Shown: positions 11,620 through 25,100 of the stretch, piece by piece
Numbering within the stretch: position 1 is the first letter of the stretch
Layout of the letters: the number at the start of each line of letters is the position of its first letter
Assembly: GCA_029255685.2 (NCBI GenBank)
Contig: CM055317.2
Location: forward strand, 69,367,460-69,431,459
Direction: 5' to 3'
Length of the DNA stretch: 64,000 nt
Source: Silene conica
Taxonomy: Eukaryota; Streptophyta; Magnoliopsida; Caryophyllales; Caryophyllaceae
Notes under the pieces: model-generated
What the model saw: the letters and a program-made list of their open reading frames with translations, nothing else
What the model was told of the DNA's origin: nothing
Databases searched by the model: none
Made by a program: the position numbers and the translations under genes

Positions 11620-12030
11620 CAAGTGAACTGAGCTTTTGGGTTTGTCTCCATCTCCATTATGAGTGTATAACATTTCTTATTTAAGACCGTCTTAACTTAA
11701 GACGGCTCTCAATCCTGATTCAAATAGAGGTGGAATAAAAGGAGGTTTCGAGAGCTCTTAAGTTAGAGACGGTTTTAAGCAAGATCAGTACAATTTGTGA
11801 AGGGAATAGTGAACTGTGCTTTTGGGTTTGTCTCCATCTCCATAAATAACATTTCTTATTTAAGACTGTCTTAAGTTAAAGCGGCTCTCAATCCTCATTA
11901 AAATAGACGTGGAAATTAAAGGAGTTTCGAGAGGTTTTAAGCAAGATCAACTGCTCTACAATTTGTGAAGGGTATGTAAGTGACTGAGCTTTTGGGTTTG
12001 TCTCCATCTCCATTATGATTTATGAGTGTA
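11620..12030. repeat. Tandem repeat, about 180-190 bp unit, two full copies and a partial
   Basis: The phrase TGAGCTTTTGGGTTTGTCTC (or a close variant) starts near 11627, 11817 and 11986. Between the starts lie the same blocks: TTATTTAAGACYGTCTTAA, GGCTCTCAATCCT, GGAG..TTTCGAGAG and TACAATTTGTGAAGGG. Each unit also holds an internal AAGACGG/CCGTCTT-type inverted repeat. It directly follows the 9.84-11.39 kb array but has a different unit. Confidence 0.75.
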
Positions 12031-12880
12031 TTATTAGCTGGGAAGGATTAAGTAATTTTTTTAAAACTTTTCGATATTTTTAGAGTATTTTGCAATTTTA
12101 AATATTTTTCAGGTTAGGATATCTTACTGAGATTGGATGGACTCCGTAATCGTCTCGTCCCAAATTAGTCAAGTCTAAAAGATTGAAGATTGAGCTAGGC
12201 TGGAAACTACTGTAGTATAAAGATTTGAAATTAGGGCCTGGTTTAATCATTGATTTTGCTTATTAGAAATTTAATTGAGGATAAATAAAAATAGGGTAAG
12301 ATAATAAATTTACTTTTCAAATGATGTGGAAGTACTCAGATAACAAATAATATCAAATACTTGTACTTAAAGATATATGGATTACAAAGTAGATATACCG
12401 TGTCTGATACTTGACACTTGACACTTGACACGGACACTCGAACAAGAGTATGACATTTTAACACCTTATTTTAGGTTATAATATGCATAGTTTTCATAAA
12501 AATAACCAAGTCCGACACTAACACACCTGTATTGAATATTTCTAAATGAGTTTGAACAACATATAGCTTAAACAACATGAGGTATATAAATGAGCAGGTT
12601 TCACCAAACTTGAGCTCACCATTGACTGAATACATATGTGGATGGCTCGTCAAGCTGGTTCAACTCATTTATTGAAGGTATAATTACAAAGGGGATGTCC
12701 CGCTCTTAAGCTATCCGTAGTTTTCTACTCCATTGTGAGACTCTTTGGTCGAACAATTAGAGATGAGAACATATAACAAGAAACCGTCTCTCATTAAATT
12801 CCATCAATTTCTAGCCTTAGGGTTATATATTTCTACAAGATAAGTTTCATCATCAAACAAATTATTAGTCTTGTTCCTAG
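12031..12880. other. Intergenic stretch without recognised genes
   Basis: AT-rich DNA. At about 12400-12560 a segment with TGTCTGATACTTGACAC, repeated TTGACAC and TTTCTAAATGAGTTTGA resembles pieces near 16100-16200 and 18660-18740. These look like fragments of one old dispersed repeat. Nothing coding is seen. Confidence 0.4.
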
Positions 12881-13148
12881 TACTCCCTCCTATTCTGAAT
12901 AACTGCCCTATTGTCCATTTTCGTTTATTTACAATAATGTCCCTTGTCCATTTTTGATAAACTTTTAACCCGCGACAATACCGCACCTTACCCCACAACA
13001 CTACTTATTTTAATCACTCTAGTCACAATAATAATCAATAATATATTCCCTCTCTCTAATCTTCTTACCGCACACAATACTATTCATTATTTAACTACGT
13101 TACTTAATATGTGTGACAGTTATTCGGAATAGGAGGGATTGGGGAGTA
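12881..13148. mobile_element. Stowaway-like MITE
   Basis: The left end TACTCCCTCCTATTCTGAATAACTG and the right end (CAGTTATTCGGAATAGGAGGGA, then TTGGGGAGTA) are inverted copies, apart from a short insertion in the right end. CTCCCTCC ends with TA targets are the signature of Stowaway (Tc1/mariner-derived) MITEs. No coding capacity. Confidence 0.75.
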
Positions 13149-13669
13149 TTTTACTCTTCATAATCATTCTAAAAAAATGTTGTTGAAAATAGAGATGAGA
13201 TTCCATGGTGAAAATGAAATGTCACTTTTTTTACATTTTCATGAATAGTTTACCTTTAGTTTAGTGCCAATTGCATATCCTGTTTTTTTCCCATCTCTTG
13301 AAAATAATTGGCAATTTTGTTTGTTCAATTATGCATATGATTGAGTAGTTATCCTTTCAACTTTACTCTTGTATTGGTTCGCTGTGATTGATGGATATAT
13401 TCATGTCTGGGCCCTCTCACCTGACCTGAAACTAAACCCACCTTTCTCCCCTCCACTTAATCCATCATCAACCGTCTGAATTGACTGCCTACCAAAAACT
13501 CATTTCATCTTCACCTCTATTTTCATCGCGGGAATCGTTATAAGTTAAGACACTTTTAAATAAAAACTGCAAATTTGGAGCACTAATTATTTTCGTGGAT
13601 TCATTTTTTCTTTCTTTACCTCGGAATTTGCCAATCTTTCAAGATATTGGAGTGACACATAATTCAGTA
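13149..13669. other. Intergenic stretch without recognised genes
   Basis: AT-rich sequence between a MITE and a dispersed repeat. I see no gene, RNA or clear repeat. Confidence 0.35.
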
Positions 13670-14095
13670 GGAGGATCATACCTCCGAGGTATTACCACCA
13701 GTTTATACTTCTTGAACATTTTTAATAATATTTTTGAGTTTTGTTTTAAAAATTATGAGTATTGGTATAAAGTTTTCGAGTTAAGTTATTATAACATTAA
13801 GCTCAAAAACATACGATAAAATAAACTCAAAAACATTACATATAAACTTAATTATATTTCAGTTTTAACCAAAAAAAATTAAAATCTAACTTATAAATTT
13901 TTATAAGCTCAGAAAAAAATACACATATGCTGAAAAACAAATAAAGTTTGACGTAATAAGCTCAAAAGGAACTCATATGCTCAAAAACAAATAAAGTTTA
14001 AGGTAATAAGCTCAAAAAAATATTCATATGCTCAAAAAAAATATTCATATGCTCAAAAACATATACATAAGAAAAGTGTGAGGTAGTACCTTTGA
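13670..14095. repeat. Dispersed repeat A, copy 1
   Basis: About 400 bp of this segment recur in direct orientation at 50640-50995. Shared blocks in order: TTGAGTTTTGTTTTAAAAATTA, GAGTTAAGTTATTA, CTCAAAAACATTACATATAAA, AAATCTAACTTATAAATTTT and GTTTGACGTAATAAGCTC. This copy also has a short internal tandem run of ATATGCTCAAAAA. The copies end in sequence rich in GAGGTA..TACCTC. The class of element is unknown. Confidence 0.7.
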
Positions 14096-17094
14096 TGTAT
14101 GTTCCTATTTCTCCACATAATTACTTTGGTATCTATAGACTTTAATTAGCTTTTTTATTATTAAAGTGTGATGTGTCAAGATATTAACGTAACAAGACAC
14201 AAATGTGAGACATGTGATCTCAACTCGAATAATCAACTTTTTCCAAATTACAATTTCAAAGCTTTCAATGTTTTTGTTTAACATTGCTTTTTCTTGGGGT
14301 AATGATTGACGACTCTTAAGTACGTAGTATTACCTAGTGTATTACTTGAGTTTTCAACTCCCCACATAAATGATACACCTCAATATTAATCAAAAAATAC
14401 ATTTATAATTGCTATGTAAATATTCAATTAAATAGGGTGACATGATGCAACTAGTTATTAGTTAATCTAAATAATTTATAGAATTCAGGACATTAATTTG
14501 GTGATAAATTAATTCAAATATTGCTATGTTAGAATTTTTTATTTTATTTCCTCATAATTTTAGTCCTAGAAGTAGATGGTCATTATAGATAGCTTCACCA
14601 AGCTAGTTTTTTGGACCATTTAAACACTTGGGTATGTATAATAATTTGAAGAATAAGGGAGGGTGTGGCATATCTATGTGCTTTAAATCTTAGGGCACTC
14701 AACATGCAACTAATTTTTTACGCATGAACTTAATAAGCATGTGGTACACCCTTTTATAGGAGTCCTAATTAATGTCCTTCCTCTCTATTCTTTATTCTTT
14801 ATTCTTTATTCTTTATTCTTTAATTAATGTGCTTCCTCTATATTCTTTATTCTTAGTTTACTTCGGTCGTTAAATGTTCACAATTTTTTTTAAACCTATA
14901 CGAATTTTGATAGTAATTTATACAAAAACTCTCATAAGTTGAAGACGGATACGGTTTTTCTCATAATGCAAATTGAACTATTGGATAAGATGCTCAATTT
15001 CCTCCCACTTGCATGTCCACTTGCTTTATTGTGAGAGTAAAGTATTCGTATTCAGCTTGTGACGTATATTATTTGTCACAAGCAAGTCTATTTGTAATTT
15101 ATATTTGCCTACTCTAATTTATGTTGGGACTAAACTTTCTTTGTCGTTGTTTTCTAACTTGGGTCTTCTCAAAACACAAAAGAAGTTGATTGAGAAAATT
15201 TGCAAGATTATTTCATTAATTATAGTAGAAAATGAGTGTTTTAGGCCTTTGCCTTTTTCCCACCCAATTCATGGAGAATTTAAACTCCTATAAATTGTAA
15301 AATGGTATTATGTTTGGTTGCCACTTTTTGGCAAAATGTAGATATTTAATATTTTAGGAGTTTTAAATCCTACAAAACATGGCAAATTGAATAACCTAAC
15401 CTCCAAGGTAATTAACAAATCCCGTAGAACTCAATTCACACATGTGTAGCCACCAAACTTTTTTCCAAATTCATGTGAGTTTGTATACAAGAAAATAAAT
15501 TACATGAATTGGATATTTCAGCGTCAATTAGATTCCTTAATAACCAGACAAGGTTAGTCAATTTCTCATTATATAAATTTACACATCTTTCATTAGTTAG
15601 CATATTAAATACCGATTCTCTACCATGTACCCTTACGACATGCAATAGAAAAAACCTGGACTGTATTATATGCTGATTCATGCCATATTTCTATAGGTAT
15701 GACCTGAATTGTATTGTATTAATGGTCAATCAATAGTCATGGTGTGTTGAAGTGTTTAGTCAAACTTACGTGTGGTGTGTGACTGTGTGCTGTTTGAAGT
15801 ATAATTGTCAGAATTTACGTGCGCTTATTAATAACTGTACAATATTTAGAGAGCTCACATGAACATAAATATTTCTTCAAGATTTTGTTTGCTATTTATA
15901 TCAATTCTAAGATAATTTTCTCTGGAATTCTGGAAATTACTGACATGTTTACAATTATATGTTTCACCCCTTGGTATATATGTACACAAATGCATTACTC
16001 CCATACTTCACTTAACTGCCGTTTTACGTATCTAATATGTATTATGTGTAAATATTTCGACACCTCATTTTAGACCCAAAAATTAAAAAATTTGGAAAAA
16101 CAATAGCTGTATCCGATACTTGCAGTTGCGGACGAGTTAGAGTAGCATAGGTACACAATACATGACATAAGAATATTTCAAACAATTATGAACTTAAACA
16201 ATGTTGCATATGCTGGGTTTAACTAGAATACTTCAAGACGGTAAGGGATGACTAAACACAATATTATCTTTTTCACGTTCACAGTTAAGATTTGTTACTG
16301 TAAAAAGAAAAGAAAATCGATTTTTTTGTTTATTTATGAAGTGTACTTTCACTACTTTGTTTATTAGAATAGTGTTAGTTTAAACCATGAAAATAGGTTT
16401 GAGGCATACTCCAAACGAGTAGAGACGAATCATTTGACAAATACAGGGCTTTTCATCCTAATTAAAATCAATTAACGAACCTATTGATTGATAAAGCGGT
16501 ATATACAATCTCTCTTCTCCAAATAATGTGTGCCGACTGTTAATTTTTACTAGGTTTTATATTCGCAACTAGCCTAAGTATTACCAACTTTTTTCCCCAA
16601 ATTCTCCTTGAAGACGACTACTATCCGTCACAAATTGAAAACGGATACAACATGCAAGCGACACTATTTATGGGTTGTTTAATTTTCTCCACTTATCCTC
16701 CTACTTGCTTTATTGTGAGAAAAATTATTCGTTTTTTAACTTATGACGGAGAAATAAGACCTTTTTGTTGATTTGAATTAGAAATACATTGTTCATTAAA
16801 AGGTTAATTAAATTAAATCATAAATTATGCAGTGGTAGCTGGCAATAGTATATGAGGCATCTTCTTATTAGAAACATGTGAATAAATTTGGAATTATTAG
16901 TGGAAGAGTGGTCCAAGAAACCAGACATTGTCTTACTTGACTTGGGAAGATTTAATTTAACCAAAATCATCATCTCTTGTTCCTCACTCTTCTCTAGATT
17001 CTTTACATTCACGACCATGCATGCATGCATTATGCATAGCACACATTATTATCATTGTTATTACCATTGTCATTATCATGTTGTATGTTCTATC
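14096..17094. other. AT-rich intergenic region
   Basis: No gene is supported across these 3 kb. A heptamer microsatellite (TATTCTT)n lies at 14787-14821. Short stretches with GACGGATA and TTATTGTGAGA near 14940-15090 and 16610-16760 look like eroded copies of the GACGG-rich MITE found at 22527 and 43694. Short open frames here have no family resemblance and biased AT composition. Confidence 0.45.
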
Positions 17095-17097
17095 TAA

Positions 17098-17455
17098 GGA
17101 CTTGTTTGGTTAATTCAAGAATTAATTTCCTTAAAAATATATTTTCAATGAATTTAATTTCTACATTAAACTTCTAAGTATGATTTTAAGAAAAGTTATT
17201 TGGTTGACATAAGAGAATTCACACCTTCCATGAATTGGATTCTCATATTTTGTGAGCATGAATGAAACGTGAGAAGTACAACATAGCGAGGAGGGGGTCG
17301 TCGTTAACTTCCCACACCATATGGGGAATTAGAACTTATGAGGGAGTTTTAGTTCCTCTATTTTTCCACTTGTGGAATAACCGAACAACTCTTAAAAAAT
17401 GTAATTCATAGAATTTTGAACTTTCCATGAGTTAAAAGAGTAACTAAACAAATCC
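17098..17455. mobile_element. Tourist-like (PIF/Harbinger) MITE
   Basis: Inverted ends GGACTTGTTTGGTTA and TAACTAAACAAATCC are flanked by TAA on both sides (17095-17097 and 17456-17458). A 3-bp TAA/TTA target duplication and TTGTTTGGTT-type ends are typical of Tourist MITEs. It is 358 bp and non-coding. Confidence 0.75.
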
Positions 17456-17458
17456 TAA

Positions 17459-18749
17459 CACATTACTACACTTAGCGGGTTTAGAGGGTTAGTAAGGATT
17501 TTTCCCTAGACAAAAAAATTAAAATTTTTGGAGATTTACTTTATTGCATCACTAGTTGCCCTCTTGATGTTTTTCGCACCTCCTTAATGAAAAATGCTGG
17601 CTTCGTCATTGTATAATTACGACCTTGACCTACTATGCATCATACAAATATACAATGCATAATTCCCTTCCCTGTTCTATGTTTAATTTTTTTTTATAAG
17701 CCGGTTTGACATAAAAATTGTTATACAAATCATTCAAATCACAAGAAAATGATGTCTATACTGATGTAAGTAGTTTTTACATTATGTATAAAACCGTCTT
17801 ATATAAATACTTTTGTAAATATATATTCATTTCTCCATCTTTTCTTGTGTTCTATTCTAAAGAATTTCACATAAGATAATCACGTAATAACGTTGAATAT
17901 TTGCCATTACTCAACATAATTCCTCAATATGCCATTACTCAACATAATTCCTCAATTCCTTATTGTAATCTTAATTGATAATATAATAATCATTACTTGC
18001 TTAAAACCAGCTTAATTTAAAATATATTTATACGTCTCCATCTTTATTTTAGTCATCTTAAATTAAGACGATTTTATACAGTAATTTGCAAAAGTCAATA
18101 ATCAAGGACACATAGTACCACATGCTTTAACTCTTGCATAATTACATTAAGACATGCATGGAGAACAATGATTGATTGTGTTAAATGTAATTGCTCATTT
18201 CCGTGACTCTTTATTTCAATTCTCATTATTTGGTCGGTCCTTTGAAAATAAGTTTTCATTGTTCATGATCTAAAAAATTGTTGATATTTTGATGTAACAT
18301 TTTTAGGTTCACAAAAGTTCTGAAAAGACGATTTGTCGATAATGTTAACAAGAGACCTCCCACGTATTAAAGGTAATATTTAATTTTATTTTTCTTTTAA
18401 TAATATGTCTCTAGCTAAATCACTAAAAGACGATATCTCAAAAGTAAATAAAATAAAAATAAATAAAAAAGAGCATAGTACCATTACATTGTTCATTTCT
18501 AAACCCCACGTCCCCACTTACAAAGATTAATTAAAATCTTTCTTCAAAAAGAAAAAAAAGTTGCTAATTAATTAACCTAATATACCATCTTCACAGTACA
18601 ACGTACTTTTGCATGAACGAGGGGGGTAAAATGGTAATTTCACAAGCAACTATATTGTTCCTCCGACTACAATTGGACACGCACTTGCATCTTGCACCTA
18701 TGTCCGATACTTCTAAATGAGTCTGAGCAACATATACGAAAAGTTTGAC
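17459..18749. other. Intergenic sequence downstream of the IDD gene
   Basis: AT-rich sequence with a 23-24 bp direct repeat around 17910-17955 (ATGCCATTACTCAACATAAT). The part nearest 18749 would hold the 3' UTR of the minus-strand IDD gene. No gene is recognised. Confidence 0.4.
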
Positions 18750-19077
18750 TTACCCCCACCTTGAGTCTGAGGTAGCAGCAGCGGTAGGAGGCTGAGAAGC
18801 GACGAAATTACCGAAACTACCCTCGCCATGATGATGATGATGATGTTGTTGATGGTGATGATGAACAAGCGATGATGATGATGGTGATGAGTTGTCCCGG
18901 TCGTACGGGGCTGTCATTCCGTATTGTAACCCACCTGTGAACTTTAGCATATTCCCTTCCATGTCATCGTCTTCGTCGTTAAGAACAAAGCCCCCTTCAT
19001 TCCTATTACCACCGCCGCCACTACTGCCACCGCCACCGTGACTATGATCATTAAGATTATTATTAGTCGTCGAATTC

Positions 19078-19127
<50 letters not shown>

Positions 19128-22100
19128 CGGAGTGTAATGATCTCCAGCCGTAAGCCCTAGGAAGTCCCTAGTAGTATCCTCATCTTTTCTCCACGTGGCA
19201 AATTTAAAGTCTCCTGACCCCACCATCCCCATTGTCAAATGATGGTGGTAGTCGATATTCGACACGTTCGTGGTGGCGGTTGTGGTGGTAGACGGTTGTT
19301 GTTGTTGTTGTGGTTGTTGTCCCACGTTGCAGAACGTGGGACCAAGTTCATCGAACCCATGGTTGAGCATGGGCTGCATGGATTGAGCTTGTTGAGAATG
19401 TTGAGATTGCTGCAATGTGGCCCCCACCGCGGTCGCTTTTTGAAGTAAAGCGGTGGCGGAGAGGAAATGAGCGGTGATGGTGTTGGTGTCGGAGGTGAAA
19501 GGTGGCGATGTTAGCATACTCTTGGTGAACAATGGTGGTGGTTGGAAATACGACTGTGACGGTTGTTGTTGTGGTGGTTGTTGTTGTGATGGCGGTGGTG
19601 GGAACGGGTGGTTGTTGATTTCGGTTTTGATATGGATGAGGTGGTTGTGGGGATTGTTAGGGTTTTGGGGAGGTGGGTCCCATGGAGAGGAAGACAGTGA
19701 GATTGAGGAGGATGGGAATGGGAAAAGGGAGGATGGGTGTTGGGTGGCCGAGAGCGAGGCGAAAGGCGATGACGGTGGCGGCATTGGTGGTTGTTGGGAG
19801 TGTTGTGGTGGTGGTGGGAAGATTGGGTTTGAGAAAGGGTTTGTTGAAAGTCTTGCACTTTCTTCAGCTAATGCATCACAAAATGCTCTATGAGTGATGA
19901 AGCTATCTTTCCTATAATAATTAGAAAATAAACAAAGATTAATTAGATAAATAATTTTGAAGTAAATTATAAGTTACATATAAATATCTTAGCATAAATC
20001 AATATGAAAATTACTAACAATTAATAAATCAATATGAAAGTTACTAATAATTAATAAATCAATATGAAAATTACTAAAAATTATTAATCAATATGCAAAT
20101 TATTAATAATTAACAAATCAATATGAAAATTACTAATAATTATTAATCAATATGAAAATTATTAATAATTAATAAATTAATATGAAAATTACTACTTCGT
20201 AATAATTAATAAATCAATATGAAAATTGTTAATAATTATTAATCATATAAATCATTATGAAAATTATTAATCAATGTGAAAATTACTAATAATTAATAAA
20301 TCAATATGAAAATTATTGATAATTAACTTGTACTCGTTACTTTAACGAATAAAACGACTTGAAAAATTACCAATGAATTAGATTGGAGGGAGTATTTTAA
20401 ATGTTTTGCATATGTATGAGAAACTTATAACTAATGAATAAATTGACTTGTAACAATTAACAAACGTGTATCGAATTGAAAATACATTCTTAAGACTACT
20501 TTATACTTTGTAATAATTTATCATGACATTTGCATCGAGTATTATATATATTAAGTATTAACGACATAAGAATGAACTTATTTTGTATGTATATCTATCG
20601 TTCACTATATAATCGAATCGAGACTAATGTGACATTCCATCACAACTAACTATTGATAATGATTTATATCAAGTATTATCTAATTATTACAGTCTTAATC
20701 ATATCATTATGTGTTAATTATTATATTATCCTTAATCTTAAACAGATAATCTTTGAGAGAACCAAAAGAAAGCTGATGGAAGAAGACAACAAGGTTCTTT
20801 TCACTAACTTTTTTTTTTCTTTTTTTTTTAATGAAGATAATGTTATTATTATGTGGCTAAAATTAAAATAAAAAACAAAAATCAAAAATCAAAATCAAAA
20901 AGAAATTATTCATCATAGAGAAAATCAATCTAGGGATCAAATAAAGGTTGTTCAAAGGGTTTGAATTGACCGAATATTTTCACCAAATATTATGACTAAC
21001 TTGATAAGTTACCACAGTAAAACACTCATCATCACTACTAACTTATGCATGTGACTCAAAAAAAAATATTGAAATTAAGATTGAACCATGCATAATCACA
21101 TAAATATTAAAAAAAGTTATCATAGATGACCTAGACTAACGATAATACGGTTTTTTGTAGGTTAATTTTCATCGGCAATTACTATGGTTTTGACTTTAAA
21201 GTAATACTTTGTAGTACTTAATATTCATATATTTTATAGAATAGTTGATTTTTATTAGTGAATACACGGTTTTGTTAGATGATAATATTAAAGATAAGAA
21301 TGACTAATTTGCTAACTTCATTTCTAATTTAATGATATAATCTATGATTATTATCAGAGTTATACTACCGCTATTTAACAATTTATTTTAAAATTTAATA
21401 TTTATGATCATTTATTAGTAAAAATAGAACTTTAAGAAAATGTTTTTTTTATTAATGGTATGTAAATAAAAAGAGTGAGAAAGTGAGATTAATTATTGAG
21501 ACTGAGAGTGACGATTTTCCTCTATTCTCGAGGGTATTTTAACACATACAAACTCGTGTAAGTATGTAATCTATATTAGTTTTAAAAAATTTGGAGCTTA
21601 ATTAGTTAAACATCTTATTAAAAACCATTTTTACATAAATTAGAGCTTAAAAAATTACCGTATTTATCCTAACATACATATAGAAGTTTCACTTCATACA
21701 ATTCATTTTTTTTAATAAGATTTTATTTTTATATATAATAATATTTCACAAACTTTATAATATTATAATACTTTTACTTTATACTGTAAAAACAGTAATA
21801 GAATTGCATGCAAAATGCAGCATACACTAATACACATATACCAAAATTACCAATTAGGGGAAAAGTGAAAAAGCAGACAAATCAAATTATTTTGCAGACT
21901 TATTATTTTTTTTGGTTCATTATGATGAACAAAGTCAGAGTATAGCTCAGTCTCCATCTGCCTTCTGCTCAAAAGATATATCTTGAAAAGATTATAACAC
22001 TGGTTTTCTCCTTTTTTTTTTTTTTATTAACAAAACACAAATTATGTCGTAAAACCGTCTTATAACGCACATATAAAACATCTAATTAAATCAAGTGACG

Positions 22101-25100
22101 AAGGGTTGTTTTAACTTAACCAAAGGTCTTATGTTTGAGCTCTGAGAACCGGAGCTTTACACCAAAAAAAAGTCTACAAAATAATTGATCTACCTGGCTC
22201 AAATCCAGACTAAATCGAATGGCTTACACCAAAAAAAAATCAACATTTTAACTAAAAAATGTGACATTTTTCAATTGCAAAGCAACCACATTTTAACATA
22301 AAATGACCACTTTTTATGTGTCAAACTTAAAGGCGAGTTTGACTTAGAGTTTTACGACTTAGACCCCATGTTTAAAAGTAATTTAACTCAAATTGACCTT
22401 ACACTCTATCGATTCTGGATAGGTCGCTGGTCATACTATACAACAATCGTCCACAATATTTACTCTAGAAAAAGAAGATTGGAAAAAATGTTGAAATAAG
22501 AAAGACAATATTTTTTCAAAAACAGTTAGTCTTGCTTGTGACGGGTCGGGTGGAGAGACGGATAATGACACTCACAAAACAAATAAGGGACAAGGTGGGG
22601 CACCCCATGTGCTTTCCTCTCTCTCCTCTAAATGGGCATTTTGTGAGACAAAATGGTATCCGTCTTCTTCTTGTGACGGATACCCTCCGTCTACAATGAG
22701 AATTTGTGTTTCAAAAATTATTTACTTAAGACTGTTGAACTTTTATCTATAGACAAGAGCTAAGGTAGCAGTGACCCATCATTGTTTTTTGGGGAATAGC
22801 TACATTACAACAAGATAAACCCAAAAGCCTGCCTGTTTTTTACTGAAAAAAACAAACTATATATTCACAGATCTATGTACATTGAGATCATTGAGAGAAA
22901 GTCATCCATTAACTTAACAAAAAGCTCACTCACTTTGTAGTTCTATAATTGATTCGTGTAAAACCATCCCATATTTTACAAAGTTCGTAAGACCATCCCC
23001 AAGCAAGGTCGCTAATGAGGTCGCGACCTTGTTGGGTCATCGTAATTACGTAATTAAGACACTAAGTTTGGTAACCTTGTATTAATTTTGGTGACCTTGA
23101 AATTTTCAGGGTCAATTTGTGACCCCGAAATGGGTTGGTGACCTTCTTGGTGACCTATGACGTGTCACAATATTATTGGCTTATTATATTATTTGGTGGG
23201 GTAGAGAATGTAATTAATGATTGAAAATGTTGGAAAATGGAGAATGAGTGGAAAATAATTGGGTTGATGACCCTAGGTCGTGACCTTCTGCTTGAGAGGG
23301 TGAAGGTGGGTTAAAAGTGGGTCACGATAATTAAAGTGAGATTAAGGGTAAAAATATTGGTGACCCGATTAGCGCGACCTTCTGCTTGGGGATGGTCTAA
23401 TAATATATACTTTCTCCGTTTTAAGATAATAACGTTTTTATTTTAGCCTTTCAATTTTGCTGATTTTGAAAATATTGTCGAGTCTTGTATAAGGTAGTTA
23501 TATATGTATTACTATAAGCCGTTATAGATTTTTTTAATGATTATATGCCTTTTAATGTTTTGAAAACCTTATTTGATTCAGTTGGTCTTTTTTAAGACGA
23601 TATATCGTTTCAATGGTCAAACAGACCTATATATATTGGAATCTTGTTTGAGATAGTTAAACGACTATTTGAGTTGTTATAAAAAGTTTTCATAGTGATT
23701 ATACACTTCTTAGGCCCTGTTCTTTTCGGCTGAAACGAGCTGAATTGAATAAATTGGAGTAGAGCTTAATTGAACTAAATTGAGTGAAACTGAGGTGGAG
23801 TGAATTTAGTTGAATTAAAAGTTACTTTTGTGAAGAGATTAATTGAAAATAATTGATTGAATGTAAATAAAACTTAACAGAATACAACCAACAAAAATTG
23901 GAAGGGACTGAAATTAAGCCAGAAAGAACAGGGCCTTAATCTTCCTAAAACTTAATTTAATTCAACTGATCTTACTTAAGACAACATTAATGTTTGATAA
24001 TACTACCATTTGATGGTATCTAAGGCATCTACCATTATTACATATTACATATTTAGATCCGTTTTATCACTACAACGAACCTTATCGTTTTAAATAAGAA
24101 TTTATGAATTTGATTAGAGCTAATTAATTGCCATATTTATAATTTATGGAGAAGTGACTGTTGGATAAAATTTACTATTTTTTGAATATTAGAAAACAAC
24201 AATTAGAAAAAGGAATTGATGCATTAAACAAGCAGTGACTAGTGAGGAATTGAGGACAAAAATAGACAGCAATTGAATCAGAGAACACTAAGACAGTACA
24301 TTAAATAAAACAAAAGACAGCCTGTTTTTGATTGTTCTTTGTAATACTCTTACATGTGTTGTTACAGATTTCAACACAATTATACTCCCAAATTTAAGAG
24401 AATTTTTTTTCAAATTTTGCATTTAATATTCCGTCTATGTTCGGTTGAATTACGTTTATTTAGAGTATACTTTGTTTATACACGGAGTATTTTAAAAATT
24501 AATGATAAATAGAGCCCTCTCAACACAAGTATACTCCCGAATTGTTTAAGAGAATTTGTTTCAAATTTTGCATTTAATATTGTGTCTTGTTCGGTTGAAT
24601 TCCAGATGTTTATTTAGGCCTCGTTTGGTTACCATACGGGAATTAATTTCCCATGATTTTGCAAAACACGTGAATTGGTCAATTCATGTGAATTGCCTAA
24701 AATTCGTTTGGTTGACATCCTGAAATTGAATTGACACAGGAATTTGCAGTTACCTAGGGGGCCCTAGGTAATCAAATTCCTCCATAATGGAGGAAGTGGG
24801 AATTCCTGGGAAAAAGAAAATCCCATGATTTGGAGTAACCAAACATCTTCATTTTTTCTAAATCATGGGATTTTCCAATTCACCCATTTTTATAGGGGCA
24901 ACCAAACGAGTCCTTAGAATATACTTTGTATATATACAGAGTACTCCCTCCTATTCAGCCTATTCTTCCCTCTTTCCTTATTGACGATAATCACGTTTTC
25001 TTCCCTCTTTCCTTATTTGGTAAGCTTTTTATGGTCCAAATTCAATTTCATGTGGGGTAGGGTGATTTGTGTGGTCCAAATTCATTTCCTTAATTTTGAG

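Noticed and set aside
19239..19897. Gly/Val-rich plus-strand open frames
   Set aside because: They are antisense shadows of the Gln/Pro/His-rich last exon of the IDD gene.
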